The notes under the pieces: model-generated
What the model was told of the DNA's origin: nothing
Databases searched by the model: none
Seen by the model: only the letters and a program-made list of their open reading frames with translations
Assembly (NCBI GenBank): GCA_037127255.1
Contig: JBANSL010000019.1
Span: 14,407,001-14,471,000, forward strand
Length of the DNA stretch: 64,000 nucleotides
Direction of reading: 5' to 3'
Source: Persicaria tinctoria
Taxonomy: Eukaryota > Streptophyta > Magnoliopsida > Caryophyllales > Polygonaceae
Shown: positions 1 to 11,195 of the stretch, in pieces
Layout of the letters: every line of letters starts with the position of its first letter
Numbering within the stretch: position 1 is the stretch's first letter
Program-made: the position numbers and the translations under genes

Positions 1-1185
1 CAATCAAGCCGAGCCGAACTTTGAATCAAGCATAAAAATGTGCTCATAATAAACTCATTTTGTAAATAATGCTTGAGACGAGCTTTTATTGAGCAAAACT
101 TGAGCCAATTAAGCTATAACTACTTAGCTCATATAACAACTATAACATTAACTTAATGTTTATTATATTGCGTTTTCTATAATTATTTAGTTGATTTTTT
201 TGGATATTTCATTTATATATTTATATTTCTTTTTTTTAGGCGCAAAAAAATAATAATAGCGTTTTATCATAAATCGGTGATATTTTATCTTAAAATAACA
301 TCATTAATTATCGTATTATATATAATTCTTCATGTCAATTTAATCCAAAACAATATCGTACATTTTTTACGGTGCCCCCTCCGAAAATTTTCTGGCTCCG
401 TCACTGTGTGTGTATATATATAAACATTAATTAATGGTTCTATTTATATTCGTTGTCCTTGTAAATCAAATTAAGATAGCGATTTTAACCCGGTTTGAGT
501 ATGCCAAACTTGAGTTGATAATCGTGTTTTCTACTACAGTTTATAATCCATTTCAGTTACCAAGAGTTTTGATATGAAAATGTAACTAGTTTCTTATCCA
601 AGCATTTAATTATTATTTTTTCGGTTAAAAGTCCAATTGAGAGCTACCATGAAAAAATAAATTTTTAAAAAAAAAATTGAGATCATGCTTGCCTGATTCT
701 CGAGAGGCCGGTAATACCAACAGACGAAAAACTGTCACAAGCACAGTCGAACTACAAAAAATTGGTAAATTCGAAATTGATCTAAAACCTGGTCAAACCT
801 GAGTTGAAATCAATTCAATCCGATTCTAACTAAAAACTGATTTATCCAGAAATCGTTTTACCTGAAACTCAAAGCGATCTGATTGATTCTAATTATTCTT
901 AATAGGTCTAGTGGGATCTCAATCCCACACGCAAGTGGGTGTGGCCCTCTCAATTAAAATCTAAATGCAAGTAGAATCTAAGAGTATCAATCAAAAAAAA
1001 AAAAAACCATACCTAGTTCAAACAGATTCCTAAAACATATATACATGCAATTCCAACATTAAAGTATACATTTTGGGTAGGACACATAGGAATGGTTTTT
1101 TCTTCCACGTAATTAAAGCAAAGGGTCAATAATTTGTTTGAATGATTTGATATGCTTAATTTCAAGTAATCCTAATTAAAGCAAA
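1..1185. other. Intergenic DNA, no gene recognised
   Basis: AT-rich sequence with frequent stops in all frames. I see no coding region, RNA gene or complete transposon. The stretch ending near 410 resembles the edge of an old transposon, but no terminal repeats could be paired. Confidence 0.5.
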
Positions 1186-1401
1186 CTCTTCATGGTTGGC
1201 TTGCTGGTCTACATCCTCATGTCAAGCTTACCTAGGCTAAGTTGTTTTCTAGCTAATTACCAGTACTGTTTCAATTTGCAACTTGGGTTTGGGCTTTCAT
1301 TATATATGCTCCAATGAAAGCTTAGGGTTTGGGCTTTCATTGCTTGGTCTACATCTTCATGTCAATTAGTAAAAGCTTACCTGGGCTAAGTTGTTTTCTA
1401 G
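1186..1401 (+). repeat. Imperfect local direct duplication
   Basis: A block with the words GGTCTACATC, TCATGTCAA and CTAAGTTGTTTTCTAG occurs near 1200-1255 and again near 1340-1401. The second copy is interrupted at its end by the foldback element that starts at 1402. It is a small diverged duplication of unknown origin. Confidence 0.6.
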
Positions 1402-1790
1402 CGGCCAAAATACCAAATTGGTATTTAAAATCGGCAGAGTTGGACATTTGGGTATTTAAAAAGACGACTCAGGTGTCAAATTGGTATTTAAAACTACACC
1501 GATGATCAAATTGGTATTTTTTTTTGTCGGAATTTCGGTTTTCATGCGCGCAACTCTCCGATTCAATAGGGATTCCGATCTTTTATTAGGAGAAACAAAT
1601 CGGTCCAAGTTAAACAAAAACGGTTTAGTATACGCGTAGGAGTCACGCGCATGAAAACCGAAATTCCGACAAGAAAAAATAACAATTTATCCATCGGTGC
1701 AGTTTTAAATACCAATTTGGTACCGAAATCTTTTTAAATACCCAAATGTCCAACGTTGTCAGTTTTAAATACCAATTTGGCATTTTTGCC
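1402..1790. mobile_element. 389-bp foldback MITE, Mutator-like (long TIRs)
   Basis: The two ends are inverted copies of each other over about 150 bp. The shared words are CCAAATTGGTATTT, TTGGACATTTGGGTATTT and GTCGGAATTTCGGTTTTCAT, leaving a central spacer of only about 90 bp. The flanks look like a 9-bp target duplication, GTTTTCTAG on the left (1393-1401) and ATTTTCTAA on the right (1791-1799), 7 of 9 matching. Long TIRs plus a 9-bp duplication are typical of Mutator-like elements. There is no coding capacity, so this is non-autonomous. The mismatched duplication and diverged arms suggest an old insertion. Confidence 0.8.
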
Positions 1791-2041
1791 ATTTTCTAAC
1801 TTAGGGTTAGTAATAAAAGTATCAGCCATAACATAGGAGATATGAATGATTACTACAAGTCTTTATCATAGTAAAATCTAACATATAAAGCATAAATTTA
1901 ACATATAAACAAATGAATAAAATTTTAGGAAGCTAGGTCAACCATTTATGAATTAGCATGTTACATTTAGTCTACATGACACAAAAATCTCTAAGGCAAG
2001 AGTCTGTCTTTTTTTTTTCCCCCGAAGCAAGATAAGAGTTA

Positions 2042-2630
2042 GGGAGGTTCCCGACAAGTCGGGGCCTTCCTAGAGCGTCCAAACAGACGAGATCAGCCAG
2101 CAGATGGTCCGATGAGCAGCTATCCTCGGCAGGGTATCCGTAAGCAAGACGAGCAATCCTGTCCGCCTCAACATTTGATTCCCTGAAGATATGAGGAATA
2201 ACAACATTAGTGAAGTATGATAGATCGACCCTCGTATCTGATTGTAGCAGCTCAATGTTTCAGGGACAGGACCAGTCACCCAGAAAAGCTTTGACAACCA
2301 TCAGACAATCCCCTTCAATTAGAAGGTTATCAATATGAAGCTGCTGAGCTTTCAGAACACCCAACCGAAGGGCCAAAGCTTCAACGTAGACATCAATTGT
2401 ATTATTGCAGGGCCTGTTTCCCAAGGAAACAATAGCACCGCAATCATTCCTAATAACAAACCCGAAAGAACCCGATTCATTTGATCTGGAAGAACCGTCG
2501 AAATTTAGTTTATAAAAAGACGTATGCGGTTTTTGCTACGAGGAAGAGTTTGGTGATTTAACCGGACGACGACCCGGTAAATTAGGAGGACATGCTCTCT
2601 GAGGACTGTCGGAAGAACCGTCAACCTGCA
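2042..2630 (-). pseudogene. RNase H-like (RVT_3) domain relic, LINE-type
   Basis: Read on the minus strand, this encodes a plant RNase H-like domain of the kind found at the C-terminus of LINE polyproteins and in related stand-alone proteins. The block KLNFDGSSR gives the first catalytic Asp. It is followed by GFVIRNDCG, VEALALRLG (catalytic Glu), EGDCLMVVKA (Asp) and ESNVEADRIAR (last Asp). The frame is broken by an in-frame stop just after the WSCP segment near 2276. No reverse transcriptase lies upstream, so this is a detached fragment. The four acidic residues survive, but an intact product is not possible without readthrough. Confidence 0.75.
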
Positions 2631-3880
2631 AAACATCTTTGGTTGTAGATCAAGTATCACGAATAGTAGAGACGCATAGAAAAGACAATATCACACAATG
2701 CCTTCTTGAGGCCAACAACAAAAGCTTTTTGAAAAACAATAAGCATATAACCAGTGAATAGCAACGGTAAGCAAACTTCTTAATTTAAGCAAGTATAGGC
2801 CTTTAATAATTACTCTATAGACCTAAACATATAGGCATATCAAAGACTTATAACACAAGAATACATTAACACTAGTGCAATGACGAGAGGGTTTCCCGAC
2901 CAAATAAATTTGTAGTCAAGACCCCCGCTATAGTATAGGGGAGTCAGGTTCGTCCTCATGAGAGAAGTCAGCGGTTCTAGGTTTAGTGTGTTTTGGGGTT
3001 CAGGGATAGCGGGAAAAGGTGAGGAGGTTGATGTCGACGTCGGCTAAGACTTGGTCGATGTCGAGGGATGGAGAGGGAATGGTGGTTTGATGTCGAGTGG
3101 CTGTAAAAACTTTAAAATAAAGAAAGTAGAATAATAAAGGTGCAAAATTTCAAGGTTAGGGATCACCACAACAATAAATATATGTGTAGATTTATAACTC
3201 ACATAAAGATGCATGCTTTATATCAAATAACTTTCGTTATTAACGAATAGGAATATAGAGGCTTTCGCATAAACCCTAATTGTTACTACCTTTTCTTAAT
3301 TAGGATTAGTCGGCTTTCGCAAATAAACCCTAATTACTATCCAAATTCATAATAAGATCGTTTTCGCTTTAATATCACAAATAAGGAATTTCCTCAACTC
3401 CCGCAAAGGATTAAGCACATAGGTAGATGATGATAAAGACATACAAATTCATAAATTCATAAATCAAACACATATATCTATGTTGGGATCACCCCAACCC
3501 TAAAAGAAGGAAATTAGAAACAAAACATAATAAAAAAAAAAGAACTTTGACATTTAAAATAAAACTAAACTTACAACCATGCAATCATCTCTTTCCTCCT
3601 CTCTCTCCTCTCTCGCCTCATCTCTCCCTCTCTTCTCTCCTTGCACCCGAAGACGACTTAGCTTGAATGTTTTAAAATCAGCCCCCTAGGACTTTATTTA
3701 TAGGCTCCAATCCTAGCTATTATAGGAAGGCAATATCTATCATATCTCTACCTAAATTTATCTATCTATTTCCTAAGATAAAACATTGATAAATAAAACA
3801 ATTAAATCCCCCCTTAGGTAAATTAGGGAATTACTAAAGTAGATAAATATCTTCCATCTTGATAGAATATCATTTGCTTC
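2631..3880. other. Intergenic, probable transposon debris
   Basis: No gene recognised. A run near 2871 begins CACTAGTGCAATG, and TGTTGGGATCACCCC occurs near 3481. Both could be transposon ends, but I could not find partners for them. Pyrimidine-rich (CTCTCTCC) DNA lies near 3590-3640. Confidence 0.35.
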
Positions 3881-3939
3881 ATGTGGAAGAAATCCAACTC
3901 GGAATTTGGACTCGTACTTCTCGAAATCGGCTTCTGGGG

Positions 3940-4165
3940 GTTACTCGATATCGACCAAGTTAGGTCGATATCGACCTTTCTTCTCAGTTTCACTCGATCT
4001 CGGGTTCTGGAATGGATTTCGAGTTGTCTTTACTCGATATCGACCAAAGTTAGTCGATATCGACCTCTTTTGTGTTGCTCGAGTTACTCCGGTCGATTTC
4101 TGGCATTTCTGGTCAATTTGCTCCACTCGATATCGACTAAGTAAGGTCGATATCGACCTTCTTGA
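3940..4165. repeat. Three pairs of TCGATATCGA palindromes
   Basis: The palindromic word TCGATATCGA occurs six times. It is arranged as three pairs separated by AAGTTAG-like spacers (near 3946-3980, 4033-4065 and 4127-4161), roughly every 90 bp. The full form GGTCGATATCGACC is a 14-bp perfect palindrome. Short reading frames here only translate this repeat and are not genes. This may be part of an LTR or a minisatellite; I cannot tell which. Confidence 0.7.
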
Positions 4166-4559
4166 CAGTTCTCAGCATTCTACTCTATTCTTGAAACGCA
4201 CTTTCCCGAGTCCTCGTTCGTCCGATTGACGCATATGAACATGCGTTAGAAAGTTCTTTTCGAGGTCTACAACTCTCATCAAGACATCAGAACTTGATTC
4301 AGAATGATGAATGACAAAAAGTGGGCTTTTCTGCAGCTGCACGATTAGCTTCTTCATGACTTTCCTTTAAGCTCCAAAGTGCGCCCGATTTCTGCAAAAT
4401 ATAACAAAAACTTGTGTAAACCTCCATATATTGCAAATAAACATAAACTACACAAATCATGTATTATTCTAGCCCAAATTTATGAAATGCGTGCAGAAAT
4501 CGATATAAAAGTTAAGGTAAAACATGGCAAATTAGGCTCACAACATACAAAAGCGGGCA

Positions 4560-5079
4560 CCAGAGCACGCTTTTTTTTTTATGCATGGGAGCACACTTCT
4601 CGTACTGTGCTTATAGTGAGTGCGCTCCCAAACAAGCACACTTACTATTTAACCGGGATCCCATATTTTAAGCATGATTTTGTGTTGAAGCGTTCTTAAA
4701 ATCGGCATACGACCAATATCCGTTCTGCTCGAATTTTAAGAACGCTTCAATTGAAGTGCGCTAAAAAAAAAAACTTTTAGCACACTTTTTTTCAAACCGT
4801 GCTTAATAATAAGCACGCTTTAAATAAAAAGTGTGCTCTTTCATATTTCTGGAAGCACGCTTTAAATAAAAAGTGTCATCTTTCATATTTCTCTCAAACG
4901 GATATATCCATCTTAGCATTGCTCCAATGTAATACCTTACCTCTTGAACCAAGAGTCGAACCCAAGACCTCCTACACTCTCATACTGAATTCGTGCACTT
5001 TACGCTCCTGCCACTCGAGCTTCAGATTTTTGTTGTAACTTTGTGCATTTACTTAATCTAATTACTAAAAAAACTCTAA
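4560..5079. repeat. Degenerate short repeats of AAGCACGCTTT type
   Basis: Words such as AGCACACTT, AAGCACGCTTTAAATAAAAAG and their inverses recur in both orientations. Examples lie near 4740-4790 and 4811-4890. The pattern resembles the subterminal repeats of CACTA-type DNA transposons, but no CACTA terminus was located, so the family is an inference. Confidence 0.45.
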
Positions 5080-5708
5080 ATATAAAAAAAAAATTCGAGA
5101 ACGGTTTATAAAAATAAATGAGAACGCTTTAAAAGAAAAATGTGTTCGCTCTAGTTAAATTTGGTTTTGGGAAGACACTTTTTTTATAAAACCGTGTTTG
5201 TTTTAATTTTTGTAAGCACGCTTTACATGAAAACCGAGCTAATTATTTAGTTAGAAACAAACGAGAACAGTTCTATAGAAAAGCGTGTTGATTTTAGTTA
5301 AAGTTGATTTTTGGGAACACACTTGTAAAATGAAACCATGTTCGTTTTAATTTATTTTTAAGCACGCTTCACACGAAAACCGAGCTTAATAGTTTTCAAA
5401 AATAAATGAGAACGATTTTATAGAAAAGCGTATTCGTTTTAGTTAAATTTGATTTTGGGAACACACTTTGAGAATTAAACCATGTTCGTTGTAATTTTTT
5501 TAAGCACGCTTTACACGAAAACCAGGTTAAATATTTTTTTACAAATAAACGAGAATGATTTTATAGCAAAGCGTGTTTGTTTTAGTCAAATCTGGTTTTG
5601 GGAACACACTTTGAAAATTAAATCGTGTTCATTTTAAGTTTTTTTAAGCACGCTTTACTCGAAAAAAGGTCTAAATATTTTTTTAGAAATGAACGAGAAC
5701 GATTTTAT
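5080..5708 (+). repeat. Tandem array, about 144-bp unit, just over four copies
   Basis: The marker AAGCACGCTT recurs at 5214, 5360, 5502 and 5646, a spacing of 146, 142 and 144 bp. Each unit also carries GAGAACG, GTTTTAGTTAAATTTG, GGGAACACACTTT and a GTTCGTTTTAAT block. The array stops abruptly in the middle of a unit at about 5708, where the first TRIM-type LTR fragment begins. It looks like a satellite or a transposon-internal tandem repeat. Confidence 0.85.
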
Positions 5709-6421
5709 GGAAAAAAAACCAATTGGTTTTAGGATGGTGCCCCGGTCCGGCTTATATGTTGGGCTTTCTGGTCGGGCCCAACAACAGTTTCCCACTAACA
5801 AACTGGTATCAGAGCTGGGTTCGGCTGGTGGGCCGGTTGCACCAAAGATTGAGATGGACTCCACATCTGTATCGATGACGGGTTAGTCGAACCCGTTGTG
5901 TGGGGGTCTCAATTCCAACCGGGCTAGACTTGTGATGGATTCACGAGTGAGAGGGGGATTTGTTGGGATTCTGAACCTAACATATAAGTGGATGGGCTAC
6001 TCCACCTAATGCCAATTGGTTTTGGGATGGTGCCCCAGTCTGGGTTATATGTTGGACTTTCTGGTTGGGCCCAACAAGACCTTCCCCCTAACAAACTGGT
6101 ATCAGAGCCGGGTTTGGCGGGTGGGCCGGTTGCACCGAAGATTGAGATGAACCCCACATCTATATCGATGACGGGTTAGTCGAACCCGTTGCGTGGGGGT
6201 CTCAATTCCAACCGGGCTAGACTTGTGATGGATTCACAAGTGAGAGGGGGATTTGGTGGGACACTTGTGAATCCTACATCGGAAGTGGAAGAATTCTGAA
6301 CCTAAGATATAAGTGGATGGGCTACTCCACCTAATGCCAATTGGTTTTGGGATGGTGTCCCAATCTGGCTTATATGTTGGGCTTTCTAGTCGGGCCCAAC
6401 AAGACCTTCCCCCTAACAAAT

Positions 6422-6433
6422 TGGTATCAGAGC
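6422..6433 (+). other. Primer binding site joining TRIM LTR to copia gag
   Basis: TGGTATCAGAGC matches the 3' end of plant initiator methionine tRNA. Upstream is the TRIM LTR (6254-6401) with its usual spacer. Downstream the sequence switches from TRIM interior to the copia leader and gag. The same 12 bp occurs in the neighbouring TRIM copies (for example 6097-6108), so this shared site is a natural point for recombination between the two element types. Confidence 0.8.
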
Positions 6434-6455
6434 TTGGTTGTGATTTCTGTCGAGA

Positions 6456-8132
6456 ATGATGTCTGGATCTGTAGTGAAGATTGAAAAGTTTACTCGAAGA
6501 AACTCTTTCAGTCTGTGGCAGATAAAGATGCGGGCTTTACTGAAGCAACAAGGTTTATGGGCACCGTTAACCGCCGACAATAAGGGGGAAGATACAACCA
6601 CCGCTGAGTACGGTCTTCTTGAGGAGAAGGCTCATTCGACGATCATGTTGTGTCTCACAGACAATGTCATAATAGAGGTTGCTGATTAGGAAACTGCTGG
6701 CGGCTTGTGGCTGAAGTTGGAGAGCTTGTACATGACAAAGTCTTTTACAAACAAGTTGCTTCTGAAACAACGGTTGTTCGGGCTGCGTATGCAGGAAGGT
6801 ACACAACTCAGAGATCATCTTGATCAACTTAACACGTTATTACTTGAATTGCGTAATATTGATGTTAAGGTGGAGGACGAAGACGCTGCCCTTATTCTGC
6901 CGGTATCCCTACCCCCCACATACGAGAACTTCGTTCAGTCGTTCATCGTTGGGAAGGATACCATCACACTGGAAGAAGTCAGATCGTCGCTTCACAGCAG
7001 AGAGTTGCGTCTAAAGGCAACCGCGTCGGTTACAGACAATCAGGCTTTCGGGCTTATGGCCAACAGAGGCAATTCTGATGGTAGAAGGGGCAAGAAGCAA
7101 GGTCGCAAATCAGGCCCTAAACCAGACGACGACTGTAACTACTGTAAGGAGAAAGGTCATTGGAAGAATGACTGTCCTAAGAAGAGGCAACAAGAGCAGA
7201 AATCTGGATCTGCAGCAGTTGTTCATGGTGGAAATACTTCTGAGGAAGATATTGTTCTACTAGCAGGTAATCGCACAGATCATGATGTGTGGTTTCTTGA
7301 CTCAGGTGCGTCATGTCACGTATGTCCTAGAAGAGAGTTGTTTACAACATATAGATGTGTAGACAAGGGCAATGTTTCTATGGGAAACGATGTCATCTGC
7401 AAGGTTGTTGGGATCGGCTCAGCTAGGCTTCGGACAAACGATGGGAAGTTTCGCACATTGAAAGATGTCAAACATGTGCCATCTATGACAAAGAATCTGA
7501 TATCCCTAACTGTGTTAGACGACAAGGGTTTCAGATACACGGGTTATGGTGGAAAGTTACGCGTGTTTAAGGGCTTTAATGTGGCTTCGCAAGGAGTCAA
7601 GCAGGGAAAGGGGACTTTGTATACCTTACAAGGTTCAGCAGTCACAGGTGCTGCAGATGCTGTTTCAGTCAACGTTAGGGAGACTGTTGCTGAGGAGGTG
7701 GAGTTGAACTTTACTCCAGCAGAGACTCAGGCACCTGAGTTGGTCACTGACCAATCATCACAAACAGGTACTACTGAGTCAGATACTGGTGAGACAAAGA
7801 ATATACCACTAGACACAGGAACAGGTGGAGTTGTACATCAGAGTATTGCTCTAGATCGACCAAGAAGAGCTGACATCAGAGGGTCTGCGAGATCCAGGTC
7901 TGACGATCTGGTGGGATATGCTTTGCATGTGGCTGAGGAGGAGGAGGATGGTGTTCCATCCAACTACAAGGCTGTTGTTTCTGAAGGTGAGTCAGCACAC
8001 TGGCAAGCTGAGAAGAGAATCAGGGTGAAGAAGGTGGGAGCATCTGATAATACTGCTGATATGTTCACCAAGACAGTTCTGGAGAGCAAGTTCCAACACT
8101 GTTTGAACTTGTTTAATATCACCAACTGTTGA
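6456..8132 (+). pseudogene. Ty1/copia gag-protease ORF lacking integrase and RT
   Basis: Translation starts at ATG 6456 and gives a copia Gag. It is broken by one TAG stop at 6687-6689 and then continues in the same frame to 8132. From 6705 the open part is 475 codons. It holds the gag core, a CCHC zinc knuckle (CNYCKEKGHWKNDC, residues 144-157), the aspartic protease site WFLDSGASCH (near 200) and the start of the gag-pre-integrase region. Two internal deletions follow without loss of frame. The first removes the integrase core, joining TLQGSAVTGAADAVS to a Ser/Thr/Glu-rich linker. The second removes reverse transcriptase and most of RNase H, joining NYKAVVSEGESAHWQ to the copia C-terminal block ADMFTKTVLESKF. 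Apart from the stop it could have made a non-autonomous Gag-protease. Confidence 0.85.
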
Positions 8133-8347
8133 GCTGCCCTGCGGGGCAACCTAGGACCTCCTACGAGGACAAATCCGAGGTAGAGGAATGTCTGGCACTT
8201 GTCACGGTGCATCTGTTTCTGAGAGGAGATTCTGGTACATCCGACATTGAAGCGCATCTGGTACATCTGGCATGGCATTGCATTTGGTACGTCTGGCGTT
8301 GCAATGCGATTGGTACATCTGAGATGATTCAAGTCAAGGTGGAGATT

Positions 8348-8544
8348 TGTTAATATGCCTTGAATTGGGCTTATTATTTGTTTTGGGTTTAGGCCCATTG
8401 TTTGACTAGGTTTCATGAGGCACTATATATACTCATAAACCTACCGAATTCTAACCCTAGTTTCTTGTTTGCCTCCATAATAAAGATCCCTATTTCTCTG
8501 CCCGTGGACGTAGGTAACACACCATTGCCGAACCACGTTAAATC
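8348..8544 (+). repeat. Truncated copia 3' LTR (U3-R part)
   Basis: After a purine tract (CAAGGTGGAGATT) the sequence begins TGTTAATATGCC and continues through a TATATATA box near 8423. It then reaches GTGGACGTAGG and CCGAACCACGTT, a pattern seen near the 3' part of many plant copia LTRs. It is cut off at 8544, where the TRIM LTR (TGTTGGGACAC) starts directly. No matching 5' copy precedes gag; the TRIM LTR is there instead. Confidence 0.7.
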
Positions 8545-9537
8545 TGTTGGGACACTTGTGAATCCTACATCGGAAGTGGGAGAGTTCTGAACCTAAGATA
8601 TAAGTGGATGGGCTACTCCACCTAATGTCAATTGGTTTTGGGATGGTGCCCCAGTCCGACTTATATGTTGGGCTTTCTGGTTGGGCCCAACAAGACTTCT
8701 CCCTAACAAACAGGTATCAGAGCCGGGTTCGGCGGGTGTGCCGGTTGCACCAAAGATTGAGATGGACTCCACATCTGTATCGATGACGGGTTAGTCGAAC
8801 CCGTTGCGTGGGGGTCTCAATTCCAACCGGGCTAGACTTGTGATGGATTCACAAGTGAGATGGAGATTTGTTGGGACACTTGTGAATCCTACATCGGAAG
8901 TGGGAGAATTCTGAACCTAAGATATAAGTGGATGGGCTACTCCACCTAATGCCAATTGGTTTTGGGATGGTGCCCCGGTCCGGCTTATATGTTGGGCTTT
9001 CTGGTTAGGCCCAACAAGACTTCTCCTAACAAACTGGTATCAGAGCCGGGTTCGGCGGGGTGGGCCGGTTGCACCAAATATTGAGATGGACTCAACATCT
9101 GAATCGATGACGGGTTAGTCGAACCCGTTGGGTGGAGGTCTCAATTCCAACCAGGCTAGACTTGTGATGGATTCGCAAGTGAGAGGGGGATTTGTTGGAC
9201 ACTTGTGAATCCCACATCGGAAGTGGGAGGATTCTAAACCTAACATATAAGTGGATGGGCTACTCCACCTAATGCCAATTGGTTTTGGGATGGTGCCCCA
9301 GTCCGGCTTATATGTTGGGCTTTCTGGTCGGGCCCAACAAGACTTCCCCCCAACAAACTGGTATCAGAGCCGGGTTCGGCAGATGGGCCGGTTGCACCGA
9401 AGATTGAGATGGACCTCACATCTGTATCGATGACGGGTTAGTCGAACCCGTTGCTTGGGGGTCTCAATTCCAACCGGGTTAGATTTGTGATGGATTCACG
9501 AGTGAGAAGGGGATTTGTTGGGATTCTGAACCTAACA

Positions 9538-11190
9538 ATTAGCTTAACATGTTCAAACTTGAATAAAGGGGAGAAAGAGCACATAAAACCTCACACCAGG
9601 AACCATAAACTCAGTTATCACAAACACGAATTTGGTAAGCACACAGTCACACACACCTTTTAAAGATGATGAATATGCAAGACAGTAAATGTTTTAAGCA
9701 AAGATGACAACCATGTCAAAAACACAAGATTCATCAAATCAAGCTTGTGGTGTATAAGTGATCAATAAGCACATATCAGTACTCCAAGAAAATGACAAAA
9801 ACTCAAAAACAACATTAACTGTATAAAGAAAGAATTTCACATAGAAATTAAGAGGCAAAACACATAATTGGTTGACAAACAATACCAAATAACGAGCGAT
9901 GATCAAAGTTTCATATTCAAGAGTTACAATCAACAAAGGTTCACATAACAAGAAGCGTATATATCTTATGGCAAGTGGCAACTAAGCATAGTAGTAACCA
10001 TCTTTCTTGAAACATAGTCACACAACCCAGGAACTCAGAGAGTATGCAACGGAAAACAGTAACTCATCCAAGAACATGAAGAACAATAGATTTGAAACAT
10101 AATCGACCAAGAAACATGTCATAAATTAAGGCATATCTATCATAAAAAAGCTTTGATACCTTGATACCATGAGAAATACCGGTGGACCAAATAACCTGGG
10201 GGTCTACATCCAAGTGCATCATGCACTAACCAAGCCAAGCACACAAGACCGGTGATTTCCATCCTAAAACCAATTGGCAACTATCTTGCCTAATATATGT
10301 TAGTTGCACTTGACGTCGTGTCTTAAGGTCAGCTAGCCTACTAATAGACCAGGGTCTCTAACCGCGCAGCTCTGATACCAATCTGTAAATCCGGTTTATG
10401 TATTAGTTAGCTCATGTTTTAGCATTGTTCCGATTATCAACAATGCATATTTGGCTCTAGATCGAATTGAATCCAAATCGAACATATATAAATGCAAAGG
10501 ATACGATGATATGTTTAATTACGAGGTTCGGGCTAATCTCAATGTTCCTGGCTTTAGATGTTGTTTCATTGTGTTCTAATGATGATAACGGAAGCATACA
10601 TGGTCTTAAGAATGCCATCTAAACAAGAACAACACGACAACCAAGATCCGAAAGCTAAACAAAAAAACTACTAATCAATGCATTAAGGAAACGAGAAGGA
10701 TTGAGCGAAATGAGAAGGTATTTGTTTCTCATCCTTAATTTTTTTTTTTTTTGAAAAAATAAGTAATAGTAAGGACTTGAGTAATCTTGACTCATATAGC
10801 TCACCTATTAAGATTTGTTTTCTATGAAAAACATCGACACAAATGATCACTTGCTAGCTCGCTTTGGTGGTAAATGATTAACACTTTCAAGAACAAATAA
10901 ACCTTTACAGCCATCAAATCCAACATCTAATTTCTATCCCGTCAATCATGGGTTAAAATTTCCCGCTTTTTCCATTGTCACAAACTCACATTGTTTTTTC
11001 TTTTTTGGATCAAATGGATCGAATTTGAGTTATCCTTTGTAAAAAAAAAAAAAAAAAGGTGTTGAAGAACACAAGCAGGGAGAACAGTGTGCCTCAAATG
11101 TCTAACGGCAAAATCTCTGCACCAAACTACTTAAGAGACAATTACAACTACAATCACAATCAAAATCACAATCACAGTCCCAAAATCAAA
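9538..11190. other. Intergenic; LTR-element remnant on minus strand near 10369
   Basis: No gene recognised. At 10369-10380 the minus strand reads TGGTATCAGAGC, a primer binding site. Directly beside it, at 10384, TGTAAATCCGG has the form of an LTR edge, so a minus-strand LTR element once lay here. I could not delimit its LTR. Poly(A/T) runs occur near 10740 and 11041. Confidence 0.45.
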
Positions 11191-11195
11191 GTAGC

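Larger units (their letters stand above)
5719..9537 (+). mobile_element. TRIM-type LTR ladder with trapped copia element
   Basis: Seven copies of a short LTR lie head to tail: 5719-5783 (partial), 5961-6076, 6254-6401, 8545-8692, 8869-9016, 9193-9339 and 9516-9537 (partial). A full copy is 147-148 bp, from TGTTGGGACACTTG to GGGCCCAACA. Most are followed about 20 bp on by TGGTATCAGAGC, complementary to initiator Met tRNA (primer binding site). The internal regions are about 170-180 bp, non-coding, and end in a purine tract (GAGAGGGGGATT) next to the following LTR. That is the structure of a TRIM (terminal-repeat retrotransposon in miniature). Between the third and fourth LTR the TRIM interior is replaced by a copia gag/protease region. 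Copies 2 and 7 lack the same internal segment after TGTTGGGA. Confidence 0.85.

Noticed and set aside
3881..4229. Frames with repeated ISTK/RYRP words
   Set aside because: Direct translations of the TCGATATCGA palindromic repeat.
5080..5708. Possible CRISPR-like direct repeats
   Set aside because: Units are long, diverged and contiguous without spacers, in a plant nuclear context; this is a tandem array.
2871..5720. CACTA-type transposon from CACTAGTGCAATG to the AAGCACGCTT repeats
   Set aside because: No inverse terminus and no 3-bp duplication found; the start does not match the usual CACTACAA form.
8604..9433. Recurrent 60-70 codon frames beginning MDGLL
   Set aside because: They lie in TRIM LTRs and interiors and recur only because the LTR is repeated; TRIMs are non-coding.
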